A stretch of DNA of 14,042 bases from Gonapodya prolifera JEL478 (Eukaryota; Monoblepharomycota; Monoblepharidomycetes; Monoblepharidales; Gonapodyaceae), in the NCBI GenBank assembly GCA_001574975.1, contig KQ965939.1, positions 1-14,042 of the forward strand, written 5' to 3'. A program made the translations under genes and the position numbers. The notes under the pieces were generated by a model that was not told the origin of the DNA, searched no databases, and worked only from the letters and a program-made list of their open reading frames with translations. Positions 1 to 6,307 of the stretch are shown piece after piece (the first letter of the stretch is position 1; each line of letters opens with the position of its first letter).

Positions 1-11
1 ATTGCATTTAT

Positions 12-677
12 TTATGGCGTTCCTATGGGGAACCATGTCGCGCAACTCCAACTGTACCAATTCCCTTGATCTCCACTGGTAGTTTTGGCTGTCAAGATCC
101 TTTTGAATATGCCATCACATGATTGGGCTCCATCTCCATTGAGGCTGTGGATCCATTGAGAACATCCCCATGAATAGAGCCAGTTGGTCGTTTGAGCACT
201 TGAAAGATAGCCGCCTGAATTGATGATTCCTGCCAGTGAGTCGCACGTTTCCGTGGTTGCAGGAGGAGGAGATGATGGTGGTGGAGTTGAAGGTGGTGGT
301 GGGGTCGGTGTAGTCGGACCAACTGTACATGCTTCTGACCACGACAATCCACAAAGATTTGTCCCTGTTCCACAGTTGTAGCAGTGATAATTTGGACCTT
401 TTACAGCACAATCTGAATCTTGGGTCCCACAAACATAGCAACAACCAGGATTTGTAGCAGAAGCATCGTTGCAACATCTTTGATTACTAGAACTACACCA
501 AGTTGCCTGATAAGCGTCGCAACATGCCAGAGTCGAACTGATACAAGACCCTGCGCAGCTTTGTGCTCCCCACCCACAAGCGCTTCCTGCGTCACCTCTT
601 GCAGAAAGGGTGTGATTATTCAGAGGGATTGCTGTTGCTGCAGCTGCAAATATTGTAAGAAAAGTTGCAAAGAGCAT
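12..677 (-). CDS. Secreted Cys-rich protein with C-terminal tandem Cys/Trp modules
   Basis: This 221-residue protein starts with a clear signal peptide (residues 1-17, MLFATFLTIF then AAAATA), so it should be exported or enter the secretory pathway. Residues 34-117 form a compact domain with 16 cysteines, including several CC pairs, in the style of fungal or protist extracellular proteins. A Pro/Thr/Ser linker (about 120-143) follows. Two short modules end the protein (C145 to about 176, and C187 to 217), each of the form C-D-x(~23)-W-x-x-W-x-C-x-x-W. The same paired module occurs in the GH7-like enzyme at 2888-4408 and the anchored protein at 7475-8260. I infer a secreted carbohydrate-binding protein; no catalytic motif is visible. 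The first module is the most divergent (WIH in place of WFP). The start is the first ATG and the stop is TAA. I recognise no named family for the Cys-rich domain. Confidence 0.85.
   Translation of the reverse strand: MLFATFLTIFAAAATAIPLNNHTLSARGDAGSACGWGAQSCAGSCISSTLACCDAYQATWCSSSNQRCCNDASATNPGCCYVCGTQDSDCAVKGPNYHCYNCGTGTNLCGLSWSEACTVGPTTPTPPPPSTPPPSSPPPATTETCDSLAGIINSGGYLSSAQTTNWLYSWGCSQWIHSLNGDGAQSCDGIFKRILTAKTTSGDQGNWYSWSCATWFPIGTP
27..245 (-). repeat. Tandem pair of Cys/Trp modules (copy set 1)
   Basis: Two roughly 32-residue modules are encoded at 150-245 (first) and 27-119 (second). Shared positions are C-D at the start, N-W about 20 residues later, then W-x-C-x-x-W. Each module has two cysteines, enough for one disulfide. 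The pair follows a proline-rich linker, the usual arrangement of a substrate-binding module separated from its partner domain. Confidence 0.75.
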
Positions 678-826
678 CTATTGACAATTTTTGGATTATA
701 TGAATCAGATAATTATTATAATTTATGAATAATTCACCTCAAATTGATTGAATCACAATCTCCGAATTTTAATAAACAGACTGAAAATATCGTTTTTTAT
801 GAGAACGCATAGTGCAGTAAATACAA

Positions 827-1156
827 ATGGATTATGAAGACAGCGAGAAAACACCACTTTTGAACCAACCCAGGAGTCTGTATTCAAATATAATTTGGAC
901 TGCTTTTCCTGCAATGCTAGCAGGTGGAGTATTTAGCGCATTGACTCTAGCGTCTTCCTCGGACATCACTAATAATTGTGGTTTAGTACAAAACATTATG
1001 GGATTAGTTGGGCTATGCAGTTCACCTCTTCCATTTCTAATCGGCCTTCAAGAAAGATCAAATAGAGTCACAACGACTCTTGCAGCTGTGACACAGTATG
1101 TGCTGTTTGCGACTGCGTATCTAAATTACACATTGAATTGTATTTCTCCAATGTGA
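827..1156 (+). CDS. Small multi-pass membrane protein with acidic dileucine motif
   Basis: This 109-residue protein has three likely membrane segments (about 22-42, 52-73 and 82-105) with very few charged residues between them. The short N-terminal tail (MDYEDSEKTPLL) carries an E-x-x-x-L-L sequence at residues 7-12. In eukaryotic membrane proteins this form is a clathrin-adaptor sorting signal toward endosomes and lysosomes, if the tail faces the cytosol. That could place the protein in host endomembranes, but this is inference from a short motif. The ATG at 827 follows an A-rich stretch (ATACAA), and the AT-rich gap 678-826 is shared with the divergent gene ending at 677. A strong hairpin begins about 25 nt after the stop. 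I recognise no family. Confidence 0.7.
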   Translation: MDYEDSEKTPLLNQPRSLYSNIIWTAFPAMLAGGVFSALTLASSSDITNNCGLVQNIMGLVGLCSSPLPFLIGLQERSNRVTTTLAAVTQYVLFATAYLNYTLNCISPM

Positions 1157-1524
1157 TTTGTTTGTTGCAGGTGAAAAAAGGTGCACTTTTGTGACCAGTT
1201 GTATATAAAACATGACAAAAGTGCACTCTATTTGAAGTCAATTTGGTGACGTTCTTTATTCTTCTACAAGTTCAACCTATCTCTCCCGATTACAATCCTC
1301 TTCACTTCCATCTCTCCCTATTACAAACTTTTTACGCAGCTACAGCCTTGTTGGTATCAACACTAAGCTCCCCTTTCTTTGCGGCACTTCTACTTTCAAT
1401 ATTGCGAGACATAGTCATTGGTACATTCCTTGGTCGATACGGATGATAGTGTTTGTGCAATTGAGAGTGAGGTTGGCTCTATTGAGAGTCACGTTAACTC
1501 TTAAGCAAAGAGAATGTTATGGGT
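1157..1524. other. Non-coding gap with hairpin
   Basis: This 368-base stretch separates two convergent genes. It holds an orphan copy of the AACAAACAAA-type motif on the minus strand (1157-1167), a 12-bp hairpin (1181-1226), and a 9-bp direct repeat ATTGAGAGT at 1460-1468 and 1481-1489. A hydrophobic open frame at 1243-1446 has no ATG and is not called. I see no gene or RNA gene here. Confidence 0.5.
1181..1226 (+). terminator. 12-bp perfect hairpin after the gene ending at 1156
   Basis: GTGCACTTTTGT at 1181-1192 is the exact reverse complement of ACAAAAGTGCAC at 1215-1226, with a 22-nt loop. The hairpin lies 24 nt after the stop of the membrane protein gene. Several giant viruses use 3' hairpins for transcript ending and polyadenylation, and that is the likeliest role. 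I found no equally clear hairpin after the other genes, so it may not be a general signal here. Confidence 0.55.
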
Positions 1525-1836
1525 TCAACTCACTTTCGAGATCCTAGTAATGCAATATGTTCTTGGCACCATCCTTTGTACAGTCCCAGTGGCAGCATCG
1601 TAGGCTGCATAGACGGTTTGAACCCCGATGTAGAAGACCTCCAGTCTCGTACCGTTTGGTTGACGTACGATAGAGATGTGCCGGATGCTCGCCGGATTAT
1701 GTTGCGTCTCAAGAGTCCCAAAACGGATGAGCTCGACTGCAGCAGCCTCGCGAGTGAGAGGGGCATCAGTCACAGGCGTCAGAAAAACGATTTGCTGACT
1801 GGAGGCCATTCTGGTTTGAGTTGCAGATGCTTGCAT
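1525..1836 (-). CDS. Unknown small protein, 103 residues
   Basis: I do not recognise this protein. It has a balanced soluble composition (TREAAAVELIRFG, HISIVRQPNG, a Tyr/Val-rich centre) with no signal peptide, membrane segment or metal motif. The minus strand is preferred over an overlapping plus-strand frame (1519-1884) for two reasons. Its composition is protein-like, and a perfect AACAAACAAA-type motif lies 35 nt before the ATG at 1836 in the sense direction. The frame stays open upstream of 1836 but holds no earlier ATG. A second in-frame ATG at 1809 would give 94 residues starting MASSQQ and is possible. It ends convergently toward the gap 1157-1524, and its promoter sits between it and the stop of the cyclin-like gene. 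Confidence 0.65.
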   Translation of the reverse strand: MQASATQTRMASSQQIVFLTPVTDAPLTREAAAVELIRFGTLETQHNPASIRHISIVRQPNGTRLEVFYIGVQTVYAAYDAATGTVQRMVPRTYCITRISKVS

Positions 1837-1871
1837 GGAATTTGTCGTTCTTTTATATTCGAATCGGGGGC

Positions 1872-1882
1872 TTTGTTTGTTT
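1872..1882 (-). promoter_or_regulatory. AACAAACAAA-type promoter motif for the gene starting at 1836
   Basis: The minus strand reads AAACAAACAAA, ending 35 nt before the ATG at 1836. The same motif recurs at comparable places before several other genes in the window. A promoter role is inferred from recurrence and orientation. Confidence 0.55.
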
Positions 1883-1940
1883 GATCTCAACTTTGGTCAG
1901 GAGACTGGGTCGCTTTCTGGATAAGGGATATTGCGAATAT

Positions 1941-2765
1941 TCATATGTATTTGTAAATTTCTGAATGAGAAATGGCTCTCTCTAGTTTTTGCACTAAATA
2001 TTCAACAAGAGTTCCAAACCAGTATTTTTTCCGAATTGTATCCAAGACACGTATTTCTTTTGTTTGCACTCGAATGAGTTTCCAGAGCACATCGATGACG
2101 TATCCTTTCAGGATATATTGTTTCACAGAACTCGTGGCTCGAGGGGTTTTCCGTTGTAGCTCGCGAACCAAATGAGTAACTGCACATCCAAGCTCAATCG
2201 GATCATACGTTGAATAATACGGATCAAATTGAATCAATTTGAATAGATCGATTATCATTTCTCCGATGTCTTCTCTCGGATCCGAGTATTCCGAAAAGTC
2301 AATTGGTGATGCAAACTTCAAAGATTCCTTCTTGAGAAAAATATCGATCGAATCCATATCGATCGAGGTGCGTTGACCAAATATTTGTTCAGCAGTAACA
2401 TTCTTATAATATCTTTTGCACGCAGTTACGATAATTCCGTGGACGATTTCGCACTTGTCGTCAATCTTGCCTTCATAATAGAAGAAGATTCGATCAAAAA
2501 GATAGACACTGTAGAACAACGTCTCTGGATACATAATAACTCCTCGAAGAATTGCTGATTCAATAACAGTTTGCATATAATCAATCCAAAATCCTCGAGT
2601 AAGACAACCGGGTGTGTCCAATTTGTAAAAGTACTCGTTGAACGTTCCCTCGTCGAATGGACTGTTCAGTACCAACAACGGTGGTGTCTTTGGTCTCGTT
2701 GCGATCTTCATGTACCTTCGGATCTTGTTACTGTCTGCGAGAGGAATAGAATACTGAGTATACAT
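1941..2765 (-). CDS. Cyclin-like protein
   Basis: This 274-residue protein resembles a cyclin box at about residues 53-165. R57 with I61-D62 corresponds to the conserved Arg and I-D of the first cyclin helix (animal M-R-A-I-L-I-D). P80-E-T-L-F followed by L89-F-D-R matches the canonical P-E-T-L-(x)n-D-R segment. K118 in ACKRYY sits where cyclins have the CDK-binding Lys (ASKYEE). The usual Glu after it is absent, and the M-R-A-I-L substrate patch reads T-R-G-F-W. The C-terminal part (about 166-270) is helical and could be a second, degenerate cyclin fold. Cyclins activate kinases that drive the host cell cycle, and other giant viruses are known to carry them. It shares a divergent promoter region with the GH7-like gene. 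The start is the first ATG. The family call rests on motif order, not on a search. Confidence 0.62.
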   Translation of the reverse strand: MYTQYSIPLADSNKIRRYMKIATRPKTPPLLVLNSPFDEGTFNEYFYKLDTPGCLTRGFWIDYMQTVIESAILRGVIMYPETLFYSVYLFDRIFFYYEGKIDDKCEIVHGIIVTACKRYYKNVTAEQIFGQRTSIDMDSIDIFLKKESLKFASPIDFSEYSDPREDIGEMIIDLFKLIQFDPYYSTYDPIELGCAVTHLVRELQRKTPRATSSVKQYILKGYVIDVLWKLIRVQTKEIRVLDTIRKKYWFGTLVEYLVQKLERAISHSEIYKYI

Positions 2766-2809
2766 TTTGTTTGCAATTCTTCTTGAATATACCCCTTATA
2801 TATTACTTT

Positions 2810-2839
2810 AACAAACAAACAAAAAGTATTTGTTTGTTG
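2810..2839. promoter_or_regulatory. Divergent promoter: inverted pair of AACAAACAAA motifs
   Basis: The plus strand has AACAAACAAACAAAAAG at 2810-2826, and the minus strand has CAACAAACAAA at 2839-2829. Each motif reads toward its own gene and ends about 60 nt before that gene's ATG (2888 on plus, 2765 on minus). The inverted arrangement could also form a hairpin. The symmetry is the best single evidence in the window that the motif is a directional promoter element. Confidence 0.65.
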
Positions 2840-2887
2840 ACATGCACTATATATTTATCAAATTTCTATATGTAAAATCATAAAAAT

Positions 2888-4408
2888 ATGAAGTTGATAT
2901 TCTTCCTTTTGGCTTTGTGCGTACCGATTCATGCTCAAGCAAAATCGTGCGACACAATGTATCAGCAGTACCTACAAGGTATTCCGTTCTCGTCTCAAGA
3001 TATATCGGATTGGGCGATTTGGAAATGTGAAACTTGGTTTCCTGGCGTCTTGAAGACATGTGATAGCATTCATACACATTATACCAACGGAGATAATCTG
3101 TCCGCACAGGACTATGAAGATTGGTCTGCTTGGAGCTGCAACAAATGGTTTCCAGATGGAATTGGAATTATGAAACAAACAACTTCAAGTACCACTAGAA
3201 CAACCAATGTAAAAGTAACTTCAACCCAAAAATCCACGACTCAATCAACCACATCTTCTTCAAAAACTATCAAACGGGACTCTACGACTACAACAACACC
3301 AATTTCTACCTCACTGATAACAACCGTTGTTACTTCCTCGACCACAACAGGAACAACAAATTCGTCTACCGCACTAACAACAACTCAATCTACCTCACAA
3401 ACAACTACCACACGTACTTCCTTGTCTACCTCAACATACTACAAATCATCTACCACTATGTATACAAAAACAACTACTGGAGTCAAAACTACAACGCAAA
3501 CAAGGACTACCACAGCCGCACAAAAGGGGCTCCCATTCAATTATAAAGTATGTGATTCTTCATGGAGCTGCTCTGATTCAAACACAAGATTGGTTGTGAA
3601 TGGTGGCAGTTTCGATTTCACCGGAGTACCGGTCACCTCGAAGAGTTCTTCTACTTTGCAAGTCGATGGTCCTTCCGGAATGATGCTCGTCAAACCTTCT
3701 GGAACTTCACATGATATTCTATATTTGAAAAACAAAGTCTTATGGATTACCTCTGACATCTCCAAAGTTCAATGTGGTTACAATGCTGCATTTTATTTAG
3801 TAAATATGCCTGTCTCTGCTGCTCCCGGTACGGGCTACTGTGATGCGCAAAATACTTGTATGGAAGTGGATATCCTTGAATCAAATGTTGGTGGAATCTC
3901 GGGGACTTCTCATTCATGTGTTTCGACGTCGTCAACGCCATGCGATCCCATCGGATGTGGTTATAAATCACGAGTCTCCCTTTGGGACCAAATTGGTGTT
4001 GGCAAAAACATTGATACACTCAAGCCATTTACAATTGCAACCGAGTTTATTACAAACGACGGAACCGACACTGGATCTCTTGTTTCCATCAAGCAAACTA
4101 TCTTCCAAGGCTCGCACGTATTTTACTTTAACCAATGGGATGACGTTTATTGCACAACCGCCGATCCAACATATTGGTCGACGACTGGTGGTTTGCAACC
4201 AATGTCAAAAGCGCTCGACATTGGTATGACTTTGCTCATCACTTTTTGGGGAAACGGTGCAAATTCGATGTCGTGGCTCGACTTGCAACCAGGAAACGTT
4301 GATTGCAATTCCGGAGTTGGTTATAATCGAGCGTTTTGGAGTAATATGGCATTAACAAGGGGACCGGTTTCCACCGAAACTTTCCAAATGATACAATCTT
4401 TGTTTTAG
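2888..4408 (+). CDS. Secreted GH7-family cellulase-like enzyme with tandem N-terminal modules
   Basis: This 506-residue protein has a signal peptide (1-18), two Cys/Trp modules (C21-P52 and C58-P89), a long Thr/Ser linker (about 97-213) and a C-terminal domain resembling glycoside hydrolase family 7 (about 217-494). Family landmarks are visible in order: C-G-Y-N-A-A-F-Y-L near 296, G-T-G-Y-C-D-A-Q at 314-321, the catalytic motif E326-V-D328-I-L-E331, F-I-T-N-D-G-T-D-T-G at 387-396, and M-S-W-L-D at 461-465. In GH7 the first Glu is the nucleophile and the last the acid/base, and both are kept. GH7 enzymes cleave beta-1,4-glucan chains (cellobiohydrolases and endoglucanases). The domain is about 280 residues against 400 or more in typical fungal enzymes, so the N-terminal sheet and loops are reduced. 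It probably acts outside the cell on a cellulose wall, though activity is not proven. Confidence 0.88.
   Translation: MKLIFFLLALCVPIHAQAKSCDTMYQQYLQGIPFSSQDISDWAIWKCETWFPGVLKTCDSIHTHYTNGDNLSAQDYEDWSAWSCNKWFPDGIGIMKQTTSSTTRTTNVKVTSTQKSTTQSTTSSSKTIKRDSTTTTTPISTSLITTVVTSSTTTGTTNSSTALTTTQSTSQTTTTRTSLSTSTYYKSSTTMYTKTTTGVKTTTQTRTTTAAQKGLPFNYKVCDSSWSCSDSNTRLVVNGGSFDFTGVPVTSKSSSTLQVDGPSGMMLVKPSGTSHDILYLKNKVLWITSDISKVQCGYNAAFYLVNMPVSAAPGTGYCDAQNTCMEVDILESNVGGISGTSHSCVSTSSTPCDPIGCGYKSRVSLWDQIGVGKNIDTLKPFTIATEFITNDGTDTGSLVSIKQTIFQGSHVFYFNQWDDVYCTTADPTYWSTTGGLQPMSKALDIGMTLLITFWGNGANSMSWLDLQPGNVDCNSGVGYNRAFWSNMALTRGPVSTETFQMIQSLF
2948..3154 (+). repeat. Tandem pair of Cys/Trp modules (copy set 2)
   Basis: The modules are encoded at 2948-3043 and 3059-3154, directly after the signal peptide and 15 nt apart. 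Each reads C-D-x-[MI], then S-[SA]-Q-D, D-W-x-x-W-x-C-x-x-W-F-P. Three tryptophans and two cysteines per copy suit a small disulfide-held, aromatic-surface carbohydrate binder. Attachment to a GH7 domain by a Thr linker is the main clue to function. Confidence 0.8.
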
Positions 4409-4481
4409 TAGTGTTAAGATAGAGAATTTCTTGCGAAACAGAAAAATCACTTCTTCAAAATCGGTTCAAGTTCAATACAGT

Positions 4482-5078
4482 TTACACTAATTGCTCCTTA
4501 GTAGCATCTCTTTCATTCCTGTTGAAACACAAATAGATTCCAAACCCAACCAACCACAACACTAATATTCCAACAACAGCAATGATGAAGTAAGCGATGA
4601 CAGAGACGATCAACATAATAAATGGCCCGCTCGAAGTACTCGCGAAAGGGATGTGCGATTCGTCGAGTGTAGATTCGATAGCGGAAGCAGTCTTTTTGTC
4701 CAATTCACAGCTCGACATCACAAAAATGGGTTGAGCTCCAATGACACGGAGAGTCCCGCCCCATGCATTGTTACCGAGGATATATCCTCCATGCTCGAAC
4801 AATGACCAATGAGCAACAATCGATGTGGAATTCAAGGTGTCGCCGAGCCTGCTCAACGCATAGGTCGAGTCATGTTGAACAGAGAGACATTCACTGAGAG
4901 TCGAACACCAGTTGCCAGCGTGGATTTGGCAGTTGTTGTCAAGGTACAGGGCGTAGCCGACGTAGCCGATCTTTGTGGTTGTCTGTACCCATGTCACCGA
5001 AACGGAAGGTCTGGGTGCCGCAGAAGTAGATATCGCCAGTAGCGAAGACAACAGGACAGCGAGATTGAGTTTCCACAT
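4482..5078 (-). CDS. Type I membrane glycoprotein, unknown family
   Basis: This 198-residue protein has a signal peptide (1-20, cut probably after S-A-A), an ectodomain of about 130 residues, one long membrane span (about 153-184, very rich in Ile, Val and Leu) and a short charged tail (FNRNERDATKEQLV). The ectodomain has four cysteines (50, 58, 64, 124), enough for two disulfides, and an N-S-T glycosylation sequon at 82. The layout fits a viral envelope or host-surface protein, but I recognise no family. An in-frame TAG lies 12 nt before the ATG, which fixes the start at 5078. The gene follows the GH7-like gene convergently with a 73-nt gap. Its leader is unusually long and lacks any ATG (see 5079-5383). 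Confidence 0.78.
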   Translation of the reverse strand: MWKLNLAVLLSSLLAISTSAAPRPSVSVTWVQTTTKIGYVGYALYLDNNCQIHAGNWCSTLSECLSVQHDSTYALSRLGDTLNSTSIVAHWSLFEHGGYILGNNAWGGTLRVIGAQPIFVMSSCELDKKTASAIESTLDESHIPFASTSSGPFIMLIVSVIAYFIIAVVGILVLWLVGFGIYLCFNRNERDATKEQLV

Positions 5079-5383
5079 TGTGACGAAGGCCTAGGGTTAG
5101 AATCAAATGGATCAGGAGTTGGTGAGTATGGAGGCGATATGCAATGCCAATGTCTGACAGTACCTCTGTGGGTGTTTATCGGCTAGTTGACTTGAATGGT
5201 GGAGTCTTGTGTCGCGTTAGATGGGAGAGCAACCACGGTTTATATATGACTTACGGATAAATATCGGGTCTCGATCTTGAATGCCTCAGCTGCGCCACAC
5301 GGTTTGTTTGTTTCACAACTTGTATGAAAAAAAATCTTTTGTTTGTTTACCCTGGGTCGTTTGTTTATCAAACTGGTATACTT
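5079..5383 (-). promoter_or_regulatory. Long leader and promoter region upstream of the gene starting at 5078
   Basis: This gap of about 305 bases contains three minus-sense AACAAACAAA-type motifs (5303-5313, 5338-5348, 5359-5367) and a TATATAAA box at 5239-5246. No ATG occurs on the minus strand between the first motif and the start codon at 5078, roughly 220 nt, where about three would be expected by chance. That fits a scanned 5' leader. Which element marks transcription start cannot be decided by eye. Confidence 0.5.
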
Positions 5384-6271
5384 TTACAAGCTTTTTTCAT
5401 AAGCTTTTGCTCTCTCATGCAACCAATTTGCAGTGGCAGTTATTGTGGAATAACGCGCACGATACAGTTCAATATGATGATCGAGCAAAGAAGGGTCCCT
5501 TCTCTCTTCCATCAATTTTAGGAGTATCCGGCGACCATTTTTGAATTTTTTGTCTACATATTCATTCCATGAACTTTTAGAAGCCCTGGCTTCCAAATAC
5601 CGCAAATATTGATTTCCGCTCATTCGTCGTGGCGAGGGGGATCTTCTGTGATTTGACTGAGGCGAACGTGAACGAGATGCGGTCCATCCGGTACTACTGA
5701 ATGCGGATGACATTTCAACGTCCATGTTCCGTTGTTGACTCTTTCGTCCCCTCGTCACTGGGCTCGAAAAAAGTGGATTTGCAGCGCTTCCCTGCCCAAG
5801 TCCACGTGGGACATAAACTCGTGATCCGCGGCTTTGAATCGAACTCCGCGGTGGTACTGCACTTGGTTGTCCAAAACCCATCGATTCCAATTCTTTTTGA
5901 GTGAATATACCTCTGAGAATGGGCTGACCCTTTGAATCACGTCCTTCTTGGCAATAAAGGTTACGATATTCGAAAGGTAAATATGGGTCAAAAAGTAAAA
6001 CACACCCCCTAGTGTACCGCAGAGGCCGATGGTCGATAACTGGTTGTAGATTCCCAATATTGCCTTGAGCAAATACTATGTTCATTTGATAGTGATCTTC
6101 GGTAATTTCTACCAATTGCCTACCCGTTTCTTCAAATACATTGATCTTGCCGTCTCCTTGTAAGGGAGGACTTTTAGGCGAATCGGAGAGTCTTGCTTCC
6201 GAAATTGTCATCAGAAAATTTGCTTCAGTTTCTGATTCACGATACTTTAGACCATTCAAATTACAGGTCAT
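5384..6271 (-). CDS. Paralogue A of a tandem pair; unknown protein with RS-rich segment
   Basis: This 295-residue protein is related along its length to the 373-residue neighbour at 6308-7429. Shared parts are the N-terminus (M-x-C-N-L-x-x-L), a central block (I-V-F-x-x-G-x-I-G-N-L, then L-R-Y-x-x-G-C-V-L-L, then M-G-F-G), an Arg/Ser/Pro-rich disordered stretch (about 195-215), and a highly conserved C-terminal block of about 80 residues (Y-V-D-x-K-F-x-N-G-R-R through A-T-A-N-W-L-H-E-R-A-K-A-Y-E). It has no signal peptide or membrane span. The RS-rich part suggests RNA, DNA or chromatin contact or phosphorylation, which is inference only. It is shorter than its partner because a segment after the N-terminus is missing. 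Both start codons sit in ATTCAAAAATG or a near match. Confidence 0.75.
   Translation of the reverse strand: MTCNLNGLKYRESETEANFLMTISEARLSDSPKSPPLQGDGKINVFEETGRQLVEITEDHYQMNIVFAQGNIGNLQPVIDHRPLRYTRGCVLLFDPYLPFEYRNLYCQEGRDSKGQPILRGIFTQKELESMGFGQPSAVPPRSSIQSRGSRVYVPRGLGQGSAANPLFSSPVTRGRKSQQRNMDVEMSSAFSSTGWTASRSRSPQSNHRRSPSPRRMSGNQYLRYLEARASKSSWNEYVDKKFKNGRRILLKLMEERRDPSLLDHHIELYRARYSTITATANWLHERAKAYEKSL
5398..5563 (-). repeat. Duplicated 166-bp 3' segment, copy 1
   Basis: This segment aligns without gaps to 6322-6487 with about a dozen mismatches by eye (near 93% identity). It encodes the C-terminal block of paralogue A. Confidence 0.8.
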
Positions 6272-6307
6272 TTTTGAATACGTTCATAATATCAAATTTA
6301 TGTTTGA

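Noticed and set aside
1243-1446. Hydrophobic open frame on the plus strand that could be a second exon or small membrane protein
   Set aside because: It has no ATG, opens after a TGA inside the hairpin, and no convincing splice sites join it to the gene ending at 1156.
1519-1884. Plus-strand frame of 121 codons
   Set aside because: It overlaps the minus-strand gene at 1525-1836, which has a better composition and a promoter motif at the right distance.
5091-5163. Possible 73-nt intron (minus-strand GTACTG to TTCTAACCCTAG) in the leader of the gene starting at 5078
   Set aside because: Removing it does not extend the reading frame (a TAA follows upstream), the branch-like site is too close to the AG, and no other gene here shows introns.
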